NCBI GenBank assembly: GCA_934364795.1
Contig: CAKRMK010000001.1
Coordinates: forward strand, 1 to 64,000
Direction of reading: 5' to 3'
DNA length: 64,000 nucleotides
Source: an uncultured Blautia sp.
GTDB lineage: Bacteria > Bacillota > Clostridia > Lachnospirales > Lachnospiraceae
The notes beneath the pieces are model-generated. The model saw only the letters and a list, made by a program, of their open reading frames with translations, had not been told where the DNA came from and searched no databases. The number at the start of each line of letters is the position of its first letter. Positions within the stretch are counted from its first letter, which is position 1. The position numbers were made by a program, and so were the translations under genes. Shown here one piece after another: positions 1 to 8,051 of this stretch.

Positions 1-1
1 A

Positions 2-685
2 CGTGTTTCCATTTTCATCGGTATAAGTTTCATTCCCATTATCAGTATATTTCATTCCATCATCTCCACGGTATTCGCAAGAATAATCTTTGTGAAGAAT
101 GTAATTGATCTCAATTGTATTTCCATCACTGTCAACTAATGTCAGTGGTGAAGTGGAAATAATATCTGAACCATCACTGTTATCTGCAGAAGCATTCACG
201 TCTGCATTGGAAGAATCTGAATCTCCCTTGCCTCCCGGATTGGAAGTATCGGTATCTTCCTGATCAGAATTTTCTGTTGAATCTTCATCTGCCTGTCTGG
301 TAAGGGAGGGATTTCCTGGATAGGAAATGTATTCTACGAATTTTCTGACATCACCGATATCATCTGCATCTTTTGCATATCCCACTGTCATATACAAGCT
401 GTTTCCCTCTGAATAAACTGTCTGATAGCAGGCTTCATACGTATCATTGCATTTTGCAATTGCTATATTGACATCATCAAGTGAATATTTATAAATGTTT
501 ACATAATCACTTCCATTCGTATAGCTTGCATAAGTACCTTCCGTATCTGCTTTTTCCCAGTCGGAATCAGCTGGCGGCTGTGTATAAAAGTCATTATTTT
601 CTGCTGCCAGAACCGTTCCTGCTGAAAAAGTTCCTAATACCGCCGTAGTGATAAGTGTCATTAACTTTACTGTTCCTGTCTTCAT
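2..685 (-). CDS. Secreted protein of unknown function, C-terminus beyond window
   Basis: An open frame of 228 codons starts at an ATG at 685 and runs off the left edge with no stop. The first 28 residues form a Sec signal peptide (MKTGTVKLM, a hydrophobic stretch, then VLAA before ENNDF). Residues about 30-125 are a compact region containing two Cys (KCNDTYEACY). Then comes a linker of about 50 residues rich in Ser, Asp, Asn and Glu, and a further domain that is cut off. I do not recognise the family. A GGGAG ribosome site precedes the ATG. Its promoter carries two inverted repeats of the BlaI/MecI/CopY type, so derepression by a BlaR1-like pathway is likely. No repressor of that family is encoded in the window. 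Confidence 0.8.
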   Translation of the reverse strand, partial: MKTGTVKLMTLITTAVLGTFSAGTVLAAENNDFYTQPPADSDWEKADTEGTYASYTNGSDYVNIYKYSLDDVNIAIAKCNDTYEACYQTVYSEGNSLYMTVGYAKDADDIGDVRKFVEYISYPGNPSLTRQADEDSTENSDQEDTDTSNPGGKGDSDSSNADVNASADNSDGSDIISTSPLTLVDSDGNTIEINYILHKDYSCEYRGDDGMKYTDNGNETYTDENGNT

Positions 686-709
686 AGTGCATTCTCCCTG
701 TTTATTATT

Positions 710-763
710 TTCTACTTTTGTAGAAGTTGTTTATATTCTACATCTGTAGAATATAAAAGTCAA
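710..763 (-). promoter_or_regulatory. Promoter with two BlaI/CopY-type operators
   Basis: On the minus strand, -35 TTGACT (763-758) and -10 TAGAAT (740-735) are 17 bases apart. A perfect 20-base palindrome, TATTCTACATCTGTAGAATA (734-753), lies over the spacer and -10. A second site, TTCTACTTTTGTAGAA (710-725), lies downstream, about 26 bases centre to centre. The core TACAnnTGTA is the known recognition pattern of BlaI, MecI and CopY repressors. Binding is inferred. Confidence 0.75.
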
Positions 764-830
764 CCATATTTTCTACAATTTCAAAATATTAACATGCACA
801 TACTGTGTTCGAACCTGATTCTGGATTTCT

Positions 831-1385
831 TCACTCTCGCATCCTCTGATAAATAATCGGCTCATCATACCCAAAAGTTCTTCTACCGTTTATTTCCATC
901 GTTTCTGATACTTCCAGCTTTTTTGCATTAAATTTTTCATGAAGGGTAAACTTTAGCACAGGAGAGAACATGCTTATACTGCCGCCTTCCCAGGTATTCC
1001 CATGCTTCTGGTAAATGGCCGGATTGAACTTTGCAGAACGCTTTAACTGTGTGTAGTCTGCTCCGTAAAATTCCTCATAGGTAAACTTATTTTTGTCGTA
1101 TCCCTCTGGTATCTCATAAGAAATAAGTTTAATCGCATCCTTCTCTTCCGTAAACAAAAACAGATGTGATGAAGAATGTATTTTCCCTTCAACAGAATAA
1201 TAACTTTCTTCAATCATAAATACTCCCTCAAAATCTTCTGGAAGATTATTGATTTTTTCATTACATACTGTATTGACATGCTTTGCATAAGGAAATTGTG
1301 GATTTGTTTTGTATATTTTGTCAAACTGCTCTTTATTGTCGAATTTTCCATTCAGTAACGCAATAAAATTGATTAAATCAGCCAT
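831..1385 (-). CDS. Conserved hypothetical protein, 184 aa, cytosolic
   Basis: A complete frame of 184 residues begins MADLINFIALLNGKFDNKEQFDK. It has no signal peptide and no membrane segment. The middle is rich in beta-strand-like alternation (FEGVFMIEESYYSVEG, HLFLFTEEKDAIKLISYEIPEG). The pattern faintly recalls the CpcT/CpeT lipocalin-like fold (short helix, then antiparallel strands), but this is only an impression. It is separated from the left-edge gene by that gene's promoter, so it is probably a single-gene unit. No function is assigned. Confidence 0.6.
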   Translation of the reverse strand: MADLINFIALLNGKFDNKEQFDKIYKTNPQFPYAKHVNTVCNEKINNLPEDFEGVFMIEESYYSVEGKIHSSSHLFLFTEEKDAIKLISYEIPEGYDKNKFTYEEFYGADYTQLKRSAKFNPAIYQKHGNTWEGGSISMFSPVLKFTLHEKFNAKKLEVSETMEINGRRTFGYDEPIIYQRMRE

Positions 1386-1477
1386 AGTCGTATGCCTCCA
1401 TGATTCTTATATCACTTTTCCGATATTTAATTTTTATCCATCATAAACTCTTCATATAAAAAAATCCATGAATAAAA

Positions 1478-1636
1478 TTAGAGAATATATAAACATTTTG
1501 TAATAAATTCGAAAAGTGTAGTAGAAGATATTGCCGTTTCGTTGTCTGTAATAAGATTTTTTAATTTGGATACGTCATATGTACACGTAGAAATATCTGC
1601 CGCATAATAAAACGCATTTGTATCTAAAATATACAT
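1478..1636 (-). pseudogene. N-terminal fragment of a PIN-domain toxin
   Basis: A 52-codon frame starts at the ATG at 1636 and reads MYILDTNAFYYAADIS, followed by ISSTTLFEF. This is the start of a PIN (VapC-like) ribonuclease: the DTN motif carries the first catalytic Asp, and TTLFEF carries the second acidic residue. A stop follows at once and the other two-thirds of the domain is missing, so it is a truncated remnant or a very short non-catalytic product. No antitoxin is seen beside it. The rest of the 1386-1859 gap is AT-rich with no other gene visible. Confidence 0.55.
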
Positions 1637-1859
1637 TTCATACCTCTTTTATATTTAAACGTAAATTAACTCTAGCATACAATCTCTGTATTGCATTGAA
1701 CAGTATTTTCGGTGAAACCTGTGAAATTGGAAAAATCAAGAAATTGATATTTTAAAAATTTTATTCTTTCAATAACTACAGGGATTCTTTGCGGTTTCAC
1801 AGGTTTTCACATAATTTATTTGAAGTAGCACAATAGGTTAATTTAATAAAGAACTATTT

Positions 1860-3092
1860 TCAGCGACTATTTTCATCAATCATAGTAACCACTTTTCCCA
1901 CAAATAATGGTTCTTTCGCTTCTGCATCATAAATAAGAAATACAAATGGTCTGTTCAGGTTCACCTCTTTTGGTTCTTCTTCTGACAGGGCGGCCATACA
2001 TTCAATCACAGCTGCAGTTACAGCCGCTGCTTTCGTTCCATTTTCGTCCAGCTGCAGGTTGGTTTTCTGGATGATGGAACTTACAAAGGTGGGAACATCA
2101 GATATTCCAGAAAAATCCGCTGTATTGGAAAAAATCTGTTCCAGGCCAAGGCCAGAAAGAATGTCTGTTAATTCTACGGAAGTTGTATAATCCAGTTTTG
2201 GCATCCTGGCATTTACAGAAGCATAATCTGGTTTTGATTCCAGCAGTCCAGGGATATCCAGATCTTCCAGTGTGAAATCTCCATCTTCTTTTGGGAGAAT
2301 GCCGATAAACTGAAGTCCATTTATATAACTGCGTGCAAAAGCTGTTGCCTGGTCATTCTCATAGTACTGATCTGCTTTGCAGGTCATATATGTGGTCTTT
2401 TCTCCATCACTTCCGAAATCGTCCTCTTCCGCTTCCACGGTCCACGGATCACCATCCCATCCGGCTTCAAAATAAAGGGAGTTGGTAAGGCATAATCCTG
2501 TATTATTATTAAGTGCATCCGGGGTTACAATTTCCGGAATCAGATGTTCTGTTTTCTCATCACACCAGTCATTAATGATTTTACTTGCTTCTTCTGCTTT
2601 CGAAAAATCCAGATTTTCTATCATTGCAGAAAAGTACTCAGATACAGTATCTTCAAATTCGTCCTTCAGGGCAATCTGATTGTCCACCCATACTGCATTG
2701 GCAATGCTCAATTTCGTCTGGTAGTCGTTCGTTTTATCATCTGTATTGAAATCACAGATCCGGTTCATATACGATTTTGCATAAGAAGCAAAGTCATCCG
2801 TACCCAGATAATCAGACAGTGCATCTTTTGAGTTTCCTTCTGCTCCGCTCTGAAGCATGCCAAGAGCAAAATTCAAACTGGTTGGGCTGAACATGATATT
2901 TTTTCCAGATTGCAGTTCTACAATTTTATCAACTGTCTGGATGGAGATATCCATATTATAGCAGGTTAAATCTTTTTCCACATTTTCTTCCAATGCTTCT
3001 GTGATCTTGGCTGCCACAGGTATGGATACACTTGCTACAGCCAATGAACAGGCTGCCAGTATGCAGGCAAGTCTCGCCATTTTTCTTTTCAT
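1860..3092 (-). CDS. Secreted serpin (serine protease inhibitor)
   Basis: The 410 residues have the full serpin layout after an N-terminal export signal (residues 1-28). The LAAC at 12-15 could be a lipobox, but it lies very near the start. Serpin landmarks include NIMFSPTSLNFALGML near residue 65 and the strand TNSLYFEAGW. The hinge GTKAAAVTAAV (352-362) is small-residue rich, as inhibitory serpins need. The C-terminal signature RPFVFLIYD is followed by PLFVGKVV. Counting from the hinge Gly as P15, P1-P1' is Met366-Ala367, with Cys at P2. Met at P1 resembles human alpha-1-antitrypsin and suggests elastase- or chymotrypsin-like targets; this is inferred. Gut serpins are known to inhibit host or microbial proteases. 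It stands alone, with no protease gene beside it. Confidence 0.92.
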   Translation of the reverse strand: MKRKMARLACILAACSLAVASVSIPVAAKITEALEENVEKDLTCYNMDISIQTVDKIVELQSGKNIMFSPTSLNFALGMLQSGAEGNSKDALSDYLGTDDFASYAKSYMNRICDFNTDDKTNDYQTKLSIANAVWVDNQIALKDEFEDTVSEYFSAMIENLDFSKAEEASKIINDWCDEKTEHLIPEIVTPDALNNNTGLCLTNSLYFEAGWDGDPWTVEAEEDDFGSDGEKTTYMTCKADQYYENDQATAFARSYINGLQFIGILPKEDGDFTLEDLDIPGLLESKPDYASVNARMPKLDYTTSVELTDILSGLGLEQIFSNTADFSGISDVPTFVSSIIQKTNLQLDENGTKAAAVTAAVIECMAALSEEEPKEVNLNRPFVFLIYDAEAKEPLFVGKVVTMIDENSR

Positions 3093-3319
3093 TTTTGTAT
3101 GCTCCTCTTCTTAATATATCAGGTTTAACAGCTATTTAATCTTTACCTGCAACTGTCATACCCAGTCACAGGGTGGATACCTGGATTGCTGTCCGGATAC
3201 TGGGAATTCAGTATTTTCCAGACGTACATCCATTACTTTATTCAGTATTTTACCATGTACACCTATCAAAATCCAGAGCCTGTTTGAAAGAGTAGACAAG
3301 GCTTACGATGCCAAATATT

Positions 3320-3583
3320 TCAAGTACAATACCGAAACGCCTTATCTGTCAAAATCCTTGCAAGGATCAGTCCAAGCGGAAGTGCTGCAATGATCAGAAG
3401 TGCAGCTGCAAACCAGGATGCAGACACAGATAAGGACATAAAAGCATGGCCATGATCCAGGCGGACATAGTGGCTACCAGAACAATAATCAGTGCATAAC
3501 ATTCCACCAAAAACATTAAAAAATGTAATCAAATGCAAAAATCCCCGCTGCATTACCAGTACGGAAGCAAACTGTGAGCTCAT
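3320..3583 (-). CDS. Small hypothetical membrane protein, doubtful
   Basis: An 87-residue frame has a GGAGG site 11 bases before its ATG. It contains one clear hydrophobic segment (about residues 55-75, ASWFAAALLIIAALPLGLILA) after a His/Asp-rich stretch (DHGHAF). No family is recognised. The good ribosome site argues for it; the isolated position in a gene-poor stretch argues for a remnant. Confidence 0.35.
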   Translation of the reverse strand: MSSQFASVLVMQRGFLHLITFFNVFGGMLCTDYCSGSHYVRLDHGHAFMSLSVSASWFAAALLIIAALPLGLILARILTDKAFRYCT

Positions 3584-3758
3584 CTTCGAATTGTCCTCCA
3601 GTGAAAAATATAGATGTATCTACTGCAATCAGGAAGCTTTCCTCTTAAAGTAAAAAATAATACATCCTCCCATGTATATTGCTTAAGAGGAAAAACATAC
3701 TCCAGGACTTGGAAATTGTTCTGGAGTATGAAAAAAGAAAAGCTCTGCACGGAGGATA

Positions 3759-4241
3759 TTAAAAGAGATCTTTCCTTGCATGAAAAAGAATTTGTGAAAA
3801 ATATCGTATTTTATCGTCCGTTCCCCAGCAGATCATTCCCACGGCATGAGCCATTTCCTGTGCATCGACACAGTAGGCAGACATGCAGGAGTTATGCTTG
3901 TAGGGACCAGCAGACATAATCAGCAGATCTGTATTTCCGGATTCTTTTATTCTGGAGGCAAGCTGCCCGGTGAGTTTATTGTGGGCAAGCTTCGCCTTTT
4001 TGTAGTCCATATCCTTGCTTTGTATAGTTTGAAGAATAAGTGCCTTTTCGTAGACTAACGCTCTTTGCTTCATGGATTCTACAGTTCCGCTTTCAGGCGG
4101 ACATGCGGGATTTACATTGTAACATCCACATTGATTTTCTTCACAAAATTTCCGGTATTCAGGTTTAAACACAAGTTTTTGTGTATCCATGATTGCCGCA
4201 TTTGAAAAACCAAGTTTTTTAGCTTCTTTTATGTAATCCAT
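3759..4241 (-). CDS. DUF2284 predicted metal-binding protein
   Basis: From the ATG at 4241 (GGAGG nine bases upstream, preferred over an in-frame ATG at 4334 without one) the product has 160 residues. The sequence carries the DUF2284 cysteine pattern: CEENQCGCYNVNPACPPESG near residues 40-60, and SCMSAYCVDAQEMA plus a further Cys near the C-terminus. These clusters are thought to hold metal, perhaps an iron-sulfur centre. The biochemical role of the family is unknown. Gene-poor flanks suggest monocistronic expression. Confidence 0.8.
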   Translation of the reverse strand: MDYIKEAKKLGFSNAAIMDTQKLVFKPEYRKFCEENQCGCYNVNPACPPESGTVESMKQRALVYEKALILQTIQSKDMDYKKAKLAHNKLTGQLASRIKESGNTDLLIMSAGPYKHNSCMSAYCVDAQEMAHAVGMICWGTDDKIRYFSQILFHARKDLF

Positions 4242-4355
4242 AGGATAATTCCTCCAAGTTGTTTTTTGGCAAATCATACAAATTCTTTTAGCTGCCGTTT
4301 TTCTTATAATACCATAAAAGCAGGACTCATGCACCGTTCTTCTTTTTACTTAAAA

Positions 4356-4799
4356 TCATTCAAACAATTGTCCAGGAAGTTTCTTTTTCTCTTTTGGTGG
4401 AAATAAACGGTCAAATTTTTCTACTTCTTTAGGATCAACCAGGTAGCCTGACGGGGGTGCGTACACACCGGTTATACCTTTTAGATAACCAGGAATCAGC
4501 TCCCTGCACAGGAAAAAAGAGGCGTCTTCGCCATCTGGGATTCCATGATACCGGATTCCAAATTCACTTGCCGGGCGAAAGCCGCTGCTTGAGGACTTAC
4601 CAGCGGAACCTTCTTTTGTATTTAAGTACATGACAAAATCCAGCTCCGGTACAAAATCCTTATCTTTTCGAAGCTGATGTAACACATAATGCTCCATGCA
4701 GCCTGGACGGTATACATTCCAGAAGCTTTCCCGCACCAGGTTTTCAACTTCCCAGTATTCTTCTTTCTTTTCTAAACGAATGCTGATATTTTTTTCCAT
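4356..4799 (-). pseudogene. GNAT acetyltransferase with internal deletion
   Basis: The first 55 residues (IRLEKKEEYWEVENLVRESFWN, VPELDFVMYL) and the last 60 (SFFLCRELIPGYL, GVYAPPSGYLVDP, FPPKEKKKLPGQLFE) match the two ends of a common Firmicute GNAT family. The centre is missing, including the acetyl-CoA pyrophosphate loop (usual R/QxxGxG/A). It is replaced by a short Ser/Gly-rich join (KEGSAGKSSSSGF). The product is 147 residues against roughly 180-200 expected. The reading frame survived the deletion, so a protein may still be made, but catalysis is unlikely. Confidence 0.65.
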
Positions 4800-4883
4800 T
4801 TCTTCTCCTCTTTTCTTACACTCATTATTAATAAATTTTCATTCTCCCTGATAAAATTGACAGCCGCAATCATTCTGGAATTT

Positions 4884-5360
4884 TTACCAGGGTATATATG
4901 CTTCAGCTTCCTCATCATAATAGTACCAGCCATTCCCTCTTCCAATCGGCTCTCCATTTCCTTCTGCCTGCTGATATGGAATATAGGTTCCGGTTTCTGA
5001 ATCCCAGGAATACAGATCATAAGGATCCTGTACACTTTCCTCTGCTTCAGAGGGTTGTGTCGTTTCATTCCACTCTGCGCCAGATTCATCTGTCCAGGTA
5101 TCCACGCCATTAAAAATATAAACCGTATTTGTCCGGTCCATATATCGGCCATCTGCCAGTTTATAAACTGTGGTGGTATCTCCTCTCAGATTTACAAGCA
5201 TGGCAGTATCCAGCTGTTTGACTTGTTCCTTCTGAATATGCTCACCAATTGTTTCTGTTGGTTCCATAGACACTAATATATCTGTTACACCAGATCCATT
5301 GCAGGCGCTTACTGCAACCGCCATAGATAATACAATTAATAACAATAATGACTTTTTCAT
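4884..5360 (-). CDS. Putative lipoprotein of unknown function
   Basis: 158 residues starting MKKSLLLLIVLSMAVAVSAC: a type II signal peptide with lipobox VSAC and Cys at residue 20, so membrane-anchored and outward-facing. The mature part has short repeats of the type WDSETGTYIPY and YYDEEAEAYIPW, with conserved Tyr/Trp and acidic residues. AGGAG precedes the ATG. No known domain is recognised. It may be co-transcribed with the membrane protein upstream (gap about 50 bases). Confidence 0.75.
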   Translation of the reverse strand: MKKSLLLLIVLSMAVAVSACNGSGVTDILVSMEPTETIGEHIQKEQVKQLDTAMLVNLRGDTTTVYKLADGRYMDRTNTVYIFNGVDTWTDESGAEWNETTQPSEAEESVQDPYDLYSWDSETGTYIPYQQAEGNGEPIGRGNGWYYYDEEAEAYIPW

Positions 5361-5411
5361 AACGCATCTCCTGTTTTTTACTTGTTTTCATAACTATAAA
5401 TCATTTTTCCT

Positions 5412-5834
5412 TTATTTTAGGAAAGCTAAGGCAATTCTGGATATTTCCATTACAATCACCTTCAGAAGAACACCGCTTGACATTACATAAAACCATATCT
5501 GACGCATGTTCTGGGACTTGGCGATTGGTGTTGCGACTGCTGCGATTAAAATTGCAGCTGCTCCGACACAGCCTGTGATTGTCGGAATGCTGATAAGGGA
5601 AAATAATCCAGGGGTGCAGCTTCCATCTATGGCGGTCTGGACTGTCTTATCAAGACCATCGCGTGAAGCAGCAAAGCAGCAGATCAAAAGGCCATAAGCC
5701 AGAAGAAACAGGGTTCTTCTTCCCCAGTACTGGATATCATTCCGATTCCAGATGGTTAATCCAATAAATCCCAATAAAATAAGGATTAAAACTGTAGTTA
5801 CTGTTGTTATTGCGTTTCCAAAATATAATTTCAT
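5412..5834 (-). CDS. Small integral membrane protein
   Basis: I place the start at the ATG at 5834 (MKLYFGN), because GGAG repeats lie just upstream and are themselves inside the longer alternative frame that begins at 5888. The 140 residues have about four membrane segments: one near 10-32, one around 45-60, one containing TGCVGAAAILIAAVATPIA and a C-terminal one. No family is recognised. It precedes the lipoprotein gene on the same strand; the two could work together at the membrane. Confidence 0.65.
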   Translation of the reverse strand: MKLYFGNAITTVTTVLILILLGFIGLTIWNRNDIQYWGRRTLFLLAYGLLICCFAASRDGLDKTVQTAIDGSCTPGLFSLISIPTITGCVGAAAILIAAVATPIAKSQNMRQIWFYVMSSGVLLKVIVMEISRIALAFLK

Positions 5835-5925
5835 AATCTCCATCTCCATATTTTCTTTAACAAAAAGACGCATTACAGAATTCTTCATTAGTTTTTGATT
5901 CTGAATGCGTCTAAGCGTCTGATTT

Positions 5926-5964
5926 TTATATTTATTTGTTATATTTATTCGTTATATTGAATTC
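5926..5964. repeat. 13-base AT-rich tandem repeat, about 2.5 copies
   Basis: TTATATTTATTTG, TTATATTTATTCG and TTATATTGAATTC follow each other in the gap between the TetR gene and the membrane protein. It may contain promoter elements for the latter. Confidence 0.6.
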
Positions 5965-5981
5965 TAAACTGTCATAACATG

Positions 5982-6611
5982 TTATGCTTCACTGACAGGT
6001 TCTTTTGCCAGTGCCTTAGAAAAACGCCGGATATGTTCATCCAGCAGGTCTGTGATCTGGTTTTTTTCTTCTGCACTGTCATACAGGCTGTAAAGAAGAA
6101 AAATAGGTCCGTAAAAATCAAGAGCCAGCTGTCTGGCCTCCTCTTTATTTCCGGTCATCCCTGCAAAAATGGATTCCATGTAGCGGACGGGTCCATCTAC
6201 TAAATAATTCTGGTAAAGCCGTGTTAACTGGGGATCCCGGTACTGTTCCAGTGTAAGCATTTTCCGGAAGCTAGAGGAAAAATCCTCTTTGGTCCAGTGA
6301 TCAAACTGTGCTTTCGTATATTCCTGGATCTTCTCAAAAGCAGTATTCTGATAGCCCTTGATCACTTCCTCCATACTGCCCTCTGGCATTTCATATTCCT
6401 TTGCTCTCTCTTCATCCATCTGGTTCATTCTTTCCACGATACTGTCAAGAATCTCCTGTTTGCTGGTATAGTGTTTATATAAAGCTGCCTTTGTTACTCC
6501 AAGCGTCGCTGCAATCTCATTCATGGAAGTTCCCATATAGCCGCTGATGGAAAAAAGTTTTAATGCTTTTTCCAGGATCTTTTCTTTGGTGTTGCGTTCT
6601 CTGGCTGCCAT
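5982..6611 (-). CDS. TetR/AcrR family transcriptional regulator
   Basis: 209 residues. The N-terminal helix-turn-helix (about 8-55) reads TKEKILEKALKLFSISGYMGTSMNEIAATLGVTKAALYKHY in segments, a textbook TetR DNA-binding domain. The rest is a helical ligand-binding region of the usual length. AGGAG lies eight bases before the ATG. Upstream (6630-6642) is TAGTTACCTTTAG, related to the repeats in front of the second TetR gene at 7032-7652. No efflux pump adjoins it; its target may have been lost or be the membrane protein and lipoprotein downstream. Confidence 0.88.
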   Translation of the reverse strand: MAARERNTKEKILEKALKLFSISGYMGTSMNEIAATLGVTKAALYKHYTSKQEILDSIVERMNQMDEERAKEYEMPEGSMEEVIKGYQNTAFEKIQEYTKAQFDHWTKEDFSSSFRKMLTLEQYRDPQLTRLYQNYLVDGPVRYMESIFAGMTGNKEEARQLALDFYGPIFLLYSLYDSAEEKNQITDLLDEHIRRFSKALAKEPVSEA

Positions 6612-6660
6612 GTATATCTCCTTTTTTAATAGTTACCTTTAGATTAATTTCATTTGAAAA

Positions 6661-6861
6661 TCAGCTCTGCACTGCGTCTTTGCGTCTGGCATATATCCGG
6701 TATTCCATTATATGGTTTTTGCTGTCAATGATAAAACTTTTTTTGCATTTTGGACAAAATAGCGGAAAATTTTTTAATTCCGTATCGTCCAGTATCTGTG
6801 TCCTTGTTTTCGCTCCACAGGCAGGACATAAGATCCATTTATCAGGAATTTTTATTTGCAT
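6661..6861 (-). CDS. Cysteine-rich KTR domain protein
   Basis: From the ATG at 6861 (AGGGGAG upstream) the product has 66 residues: MQIKIPDKWILCPACGAKTR, then a second CPKC pair. The two Cys pairs form a small zinc ribbon, and the GAKTR/KTR signature names the family. Such proteins are typical passengers of Tn916-like conjugative elements near resistance genes. Their function is unknown. The tail here (ARRKDAVQS) is altered from the usual PDAKTQS end. With the remnant at 9190-9249 it marks a former mobile-element insertion; no integrase or transfer gene remains. Confidence 0.8.
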   Translation of the reverse strand: MQIKIPDKWILCPACGAKTRTQILDDTELKNFPLFCPKCKKSFIIDSKNHIMEYRIYARRKDAVQS

Positions 6862-6906
6862 CTGATTTTCCACTCCCCTAAAAATTACAATTATATTTTT
6901 CCATGC

Positions 6907-6990
6907 TAAAGCGTGCCCCCAAAAGCATTCCAGCAATCTGCACGCCCCACTTTGCGGTATATTTCACCCAAATTCGGTTGTCGCAGCTAG
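6907..6990 (+). repeat. Dispersed intergenic repeat, long copy A
   Basis: This copy begins TAAAGCGTGCCCCC and shares a long, near-identical core with the copy at 7954-8047, including CAATCTGCACGCCCCACTTT. It then shares attcGGTTG.CG.AGCT. It lies between the KTR gene and the second TetR gene. Confidence 0.75.
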
Positions 6991-7031
6991 GTAAAATGCA
7001 GTAATTTGTGAGACGCTTTTCCACAGTAAGT

Positions 7032-7652
7032 TCACTGTCCCTTCTTTACTGCATTCTCCCTACAGAACCATTCCAGATATTCGTTCATCTGGCTCACATC
7101 CGGCTCTTTCGGATCCTTTGCTCCCCAGCTCGTATCCAGCATGTAATCCATCAGCCCATGTACCGTCATGGCAAAACTAAGTGCACTTACATCTGGATTT
7201 TCAAAGTGCAGGATCCTGTGAACTTCCATTGCATAGAATAGCTGCTTTGTTGCCAGGACCATTCTTTCGGTTTCCTCGCCCATGATCCGGGCTGCCATGG
7301 GATTGATGGCACGCTCTGAATAAATCACTTTATAGAACATCATCATCTGTCCCTGCTGATTCATCTTCATATACCCGAATACCGTCTGCTGCAGAATCTC
7401 CAACGCAGATTTCCCGGCAAAAAAAGCGCTGTAATCCACTACCCCGGCTGCAGATTGTTCCTTCGCCTTCTCTCGTAAAAACTGATACATGGCTTCCACC
7501 AGTTCTTCTTTGGACGCAAAGTGATTATAAAGGGAAGGTTTCCTGATCCCGATCCGGTCTGCGATCATATTTAAAGAAACATTCCCCAGCCCTTTCTCAG
7601 AAGCCAGTTCCAGAGTTGCCAGAAGGATCTCTTCCCTACGGTTACTGCTCAT
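7032..7652 (-). CDS. TetR/AcrR family transcriptional regulator
   Basis: 206 residues with the TetR helix-turn-helix at about 6-50 (REEILLATLELASEKGLGNVS and SLYNHFASKEELVEAMY in segments). The C-terminal helical part is of normal length, with a Met-rich stretch (YMKMNQQGQMMMFYKV) that could line a ligand pocket. GGAGG precedes the ATG. The promoter is a perfect sigma-A consensus overlapped by two operator-like repeats, and a further inverted repeat lies just upstream of the start. This points to strong autoregulation. No transporter is next to it. Confidence 0.9.
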   Translation of the reverse strand: MSSNRREEILLATLELASEKGLGNVSLNMIADRIGIRKPSLYNHFASKEELVEAMYQFLREKAKEQSAAGVVDYSAFFAGKSALEILQQTVFGYMKMNQQGQMMMFYKVIYSERAINPMAARIMGEETERMVLATKQLFYAMEVHRILHFENPDVSALSFAMTVHGLMDYMLDTSWGAKDPKEPDVSQMNEYLEWFCRENAVKKGQ

Positions 7653-7671
7653 ATCATACCTCCATTGTATG

Positions 7672-7706
7672 CTATCAATAGATATTAATTAACTACCTAT
7701 TGATAG
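7672..7706. promoter_or_regulatory. Inverted repeat before the TetR start codon
   Basis: CTATCAATAG (7672-7681) and CTATTGATAG (7697-7706) are perfect 10-base arms 15 bases apart, 20 bases before the TetR start. It could be an operator or a leader hairpin. Confidence 0.6.
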
Positions 7707-7760
7707 TTTATTTATACCACTAAGTTGTCTGCAATGCAAGTAAAAATTTGAGATCCTATT

Positions 7761-7811
7761 AGTTACCTATAGGTTACTTTGCATTATAGTTACCTTACGG
7801 TTACTTGTCAA
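7761..7811 (-). promoter_or_regulatory. Consensus promoter with twin TetR-type operators
   Basis: On the minus strand TTGACA (7811-7806) and TATAAT (7788-7783) are exactly 17 bases apart. The spacer is filled by GTAACCGTAAGGTAAC. A near copy, GTAACCTATAGGTAAC (7776-7761), sits around the expected start of transcription. Each is an imperfect palindrome around ACC-N4-GGT, and the pair repeats every 27 bases. Confidence 0.75.
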
Positions 7812-7953
7812 GATAATCCTGAAATTTTTTATGCCCATGCAGTTGAAGTTTCTTATCCTTTTTTACATACACTCAGTTTACAATAGCTCTTTTAAGGTAT
7901 ATAACCTTTTTGGAAATTGATGCCGAGTATTTTCCTGAATTGTAAACACCACA

Positions 7954-8047
7954 TTAGAGCGTGTTTGAAAAAACATTCCCACAATCTGCACGCCCCACTT
8001 TGCGGGAGATTTTACCCGAATTCAGTTGCCGTAGCTTAGAGCATTCT
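7954..8047 (+). repeat. Dispersed intergenic repeat, long copy B
   Basis: This copy starts TTAGAGCGTGTTTGAAAA and carries the same core as the copy at 6907-6990 for about 85 bases, ending near CCGTAGCTTAGAGCATTC. It has no coding capacity. Confidence 0.75.
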
Positions 8048-8051
8048 TGAT

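Noticed and set aside
831..1385. CpcT/CpeT-like chromophore lyase
   Set aside because: The resemblance is only in the general pattern of strands; no specific motif could be matched, and such lyases belong to cyanobacteria.
3093..3319. 25-codon frame after the serpin promoter region
   Set aside because: It is too short, has no ribosome site and does not resemble any protein.
4772..5152. 126-codon minus-strand frame overlapping the lipoprotein gene
   Set aside because: The lipoprotein frame has a signal peptide, lipobox and ribosome site; this frame has none and resembles no protein.
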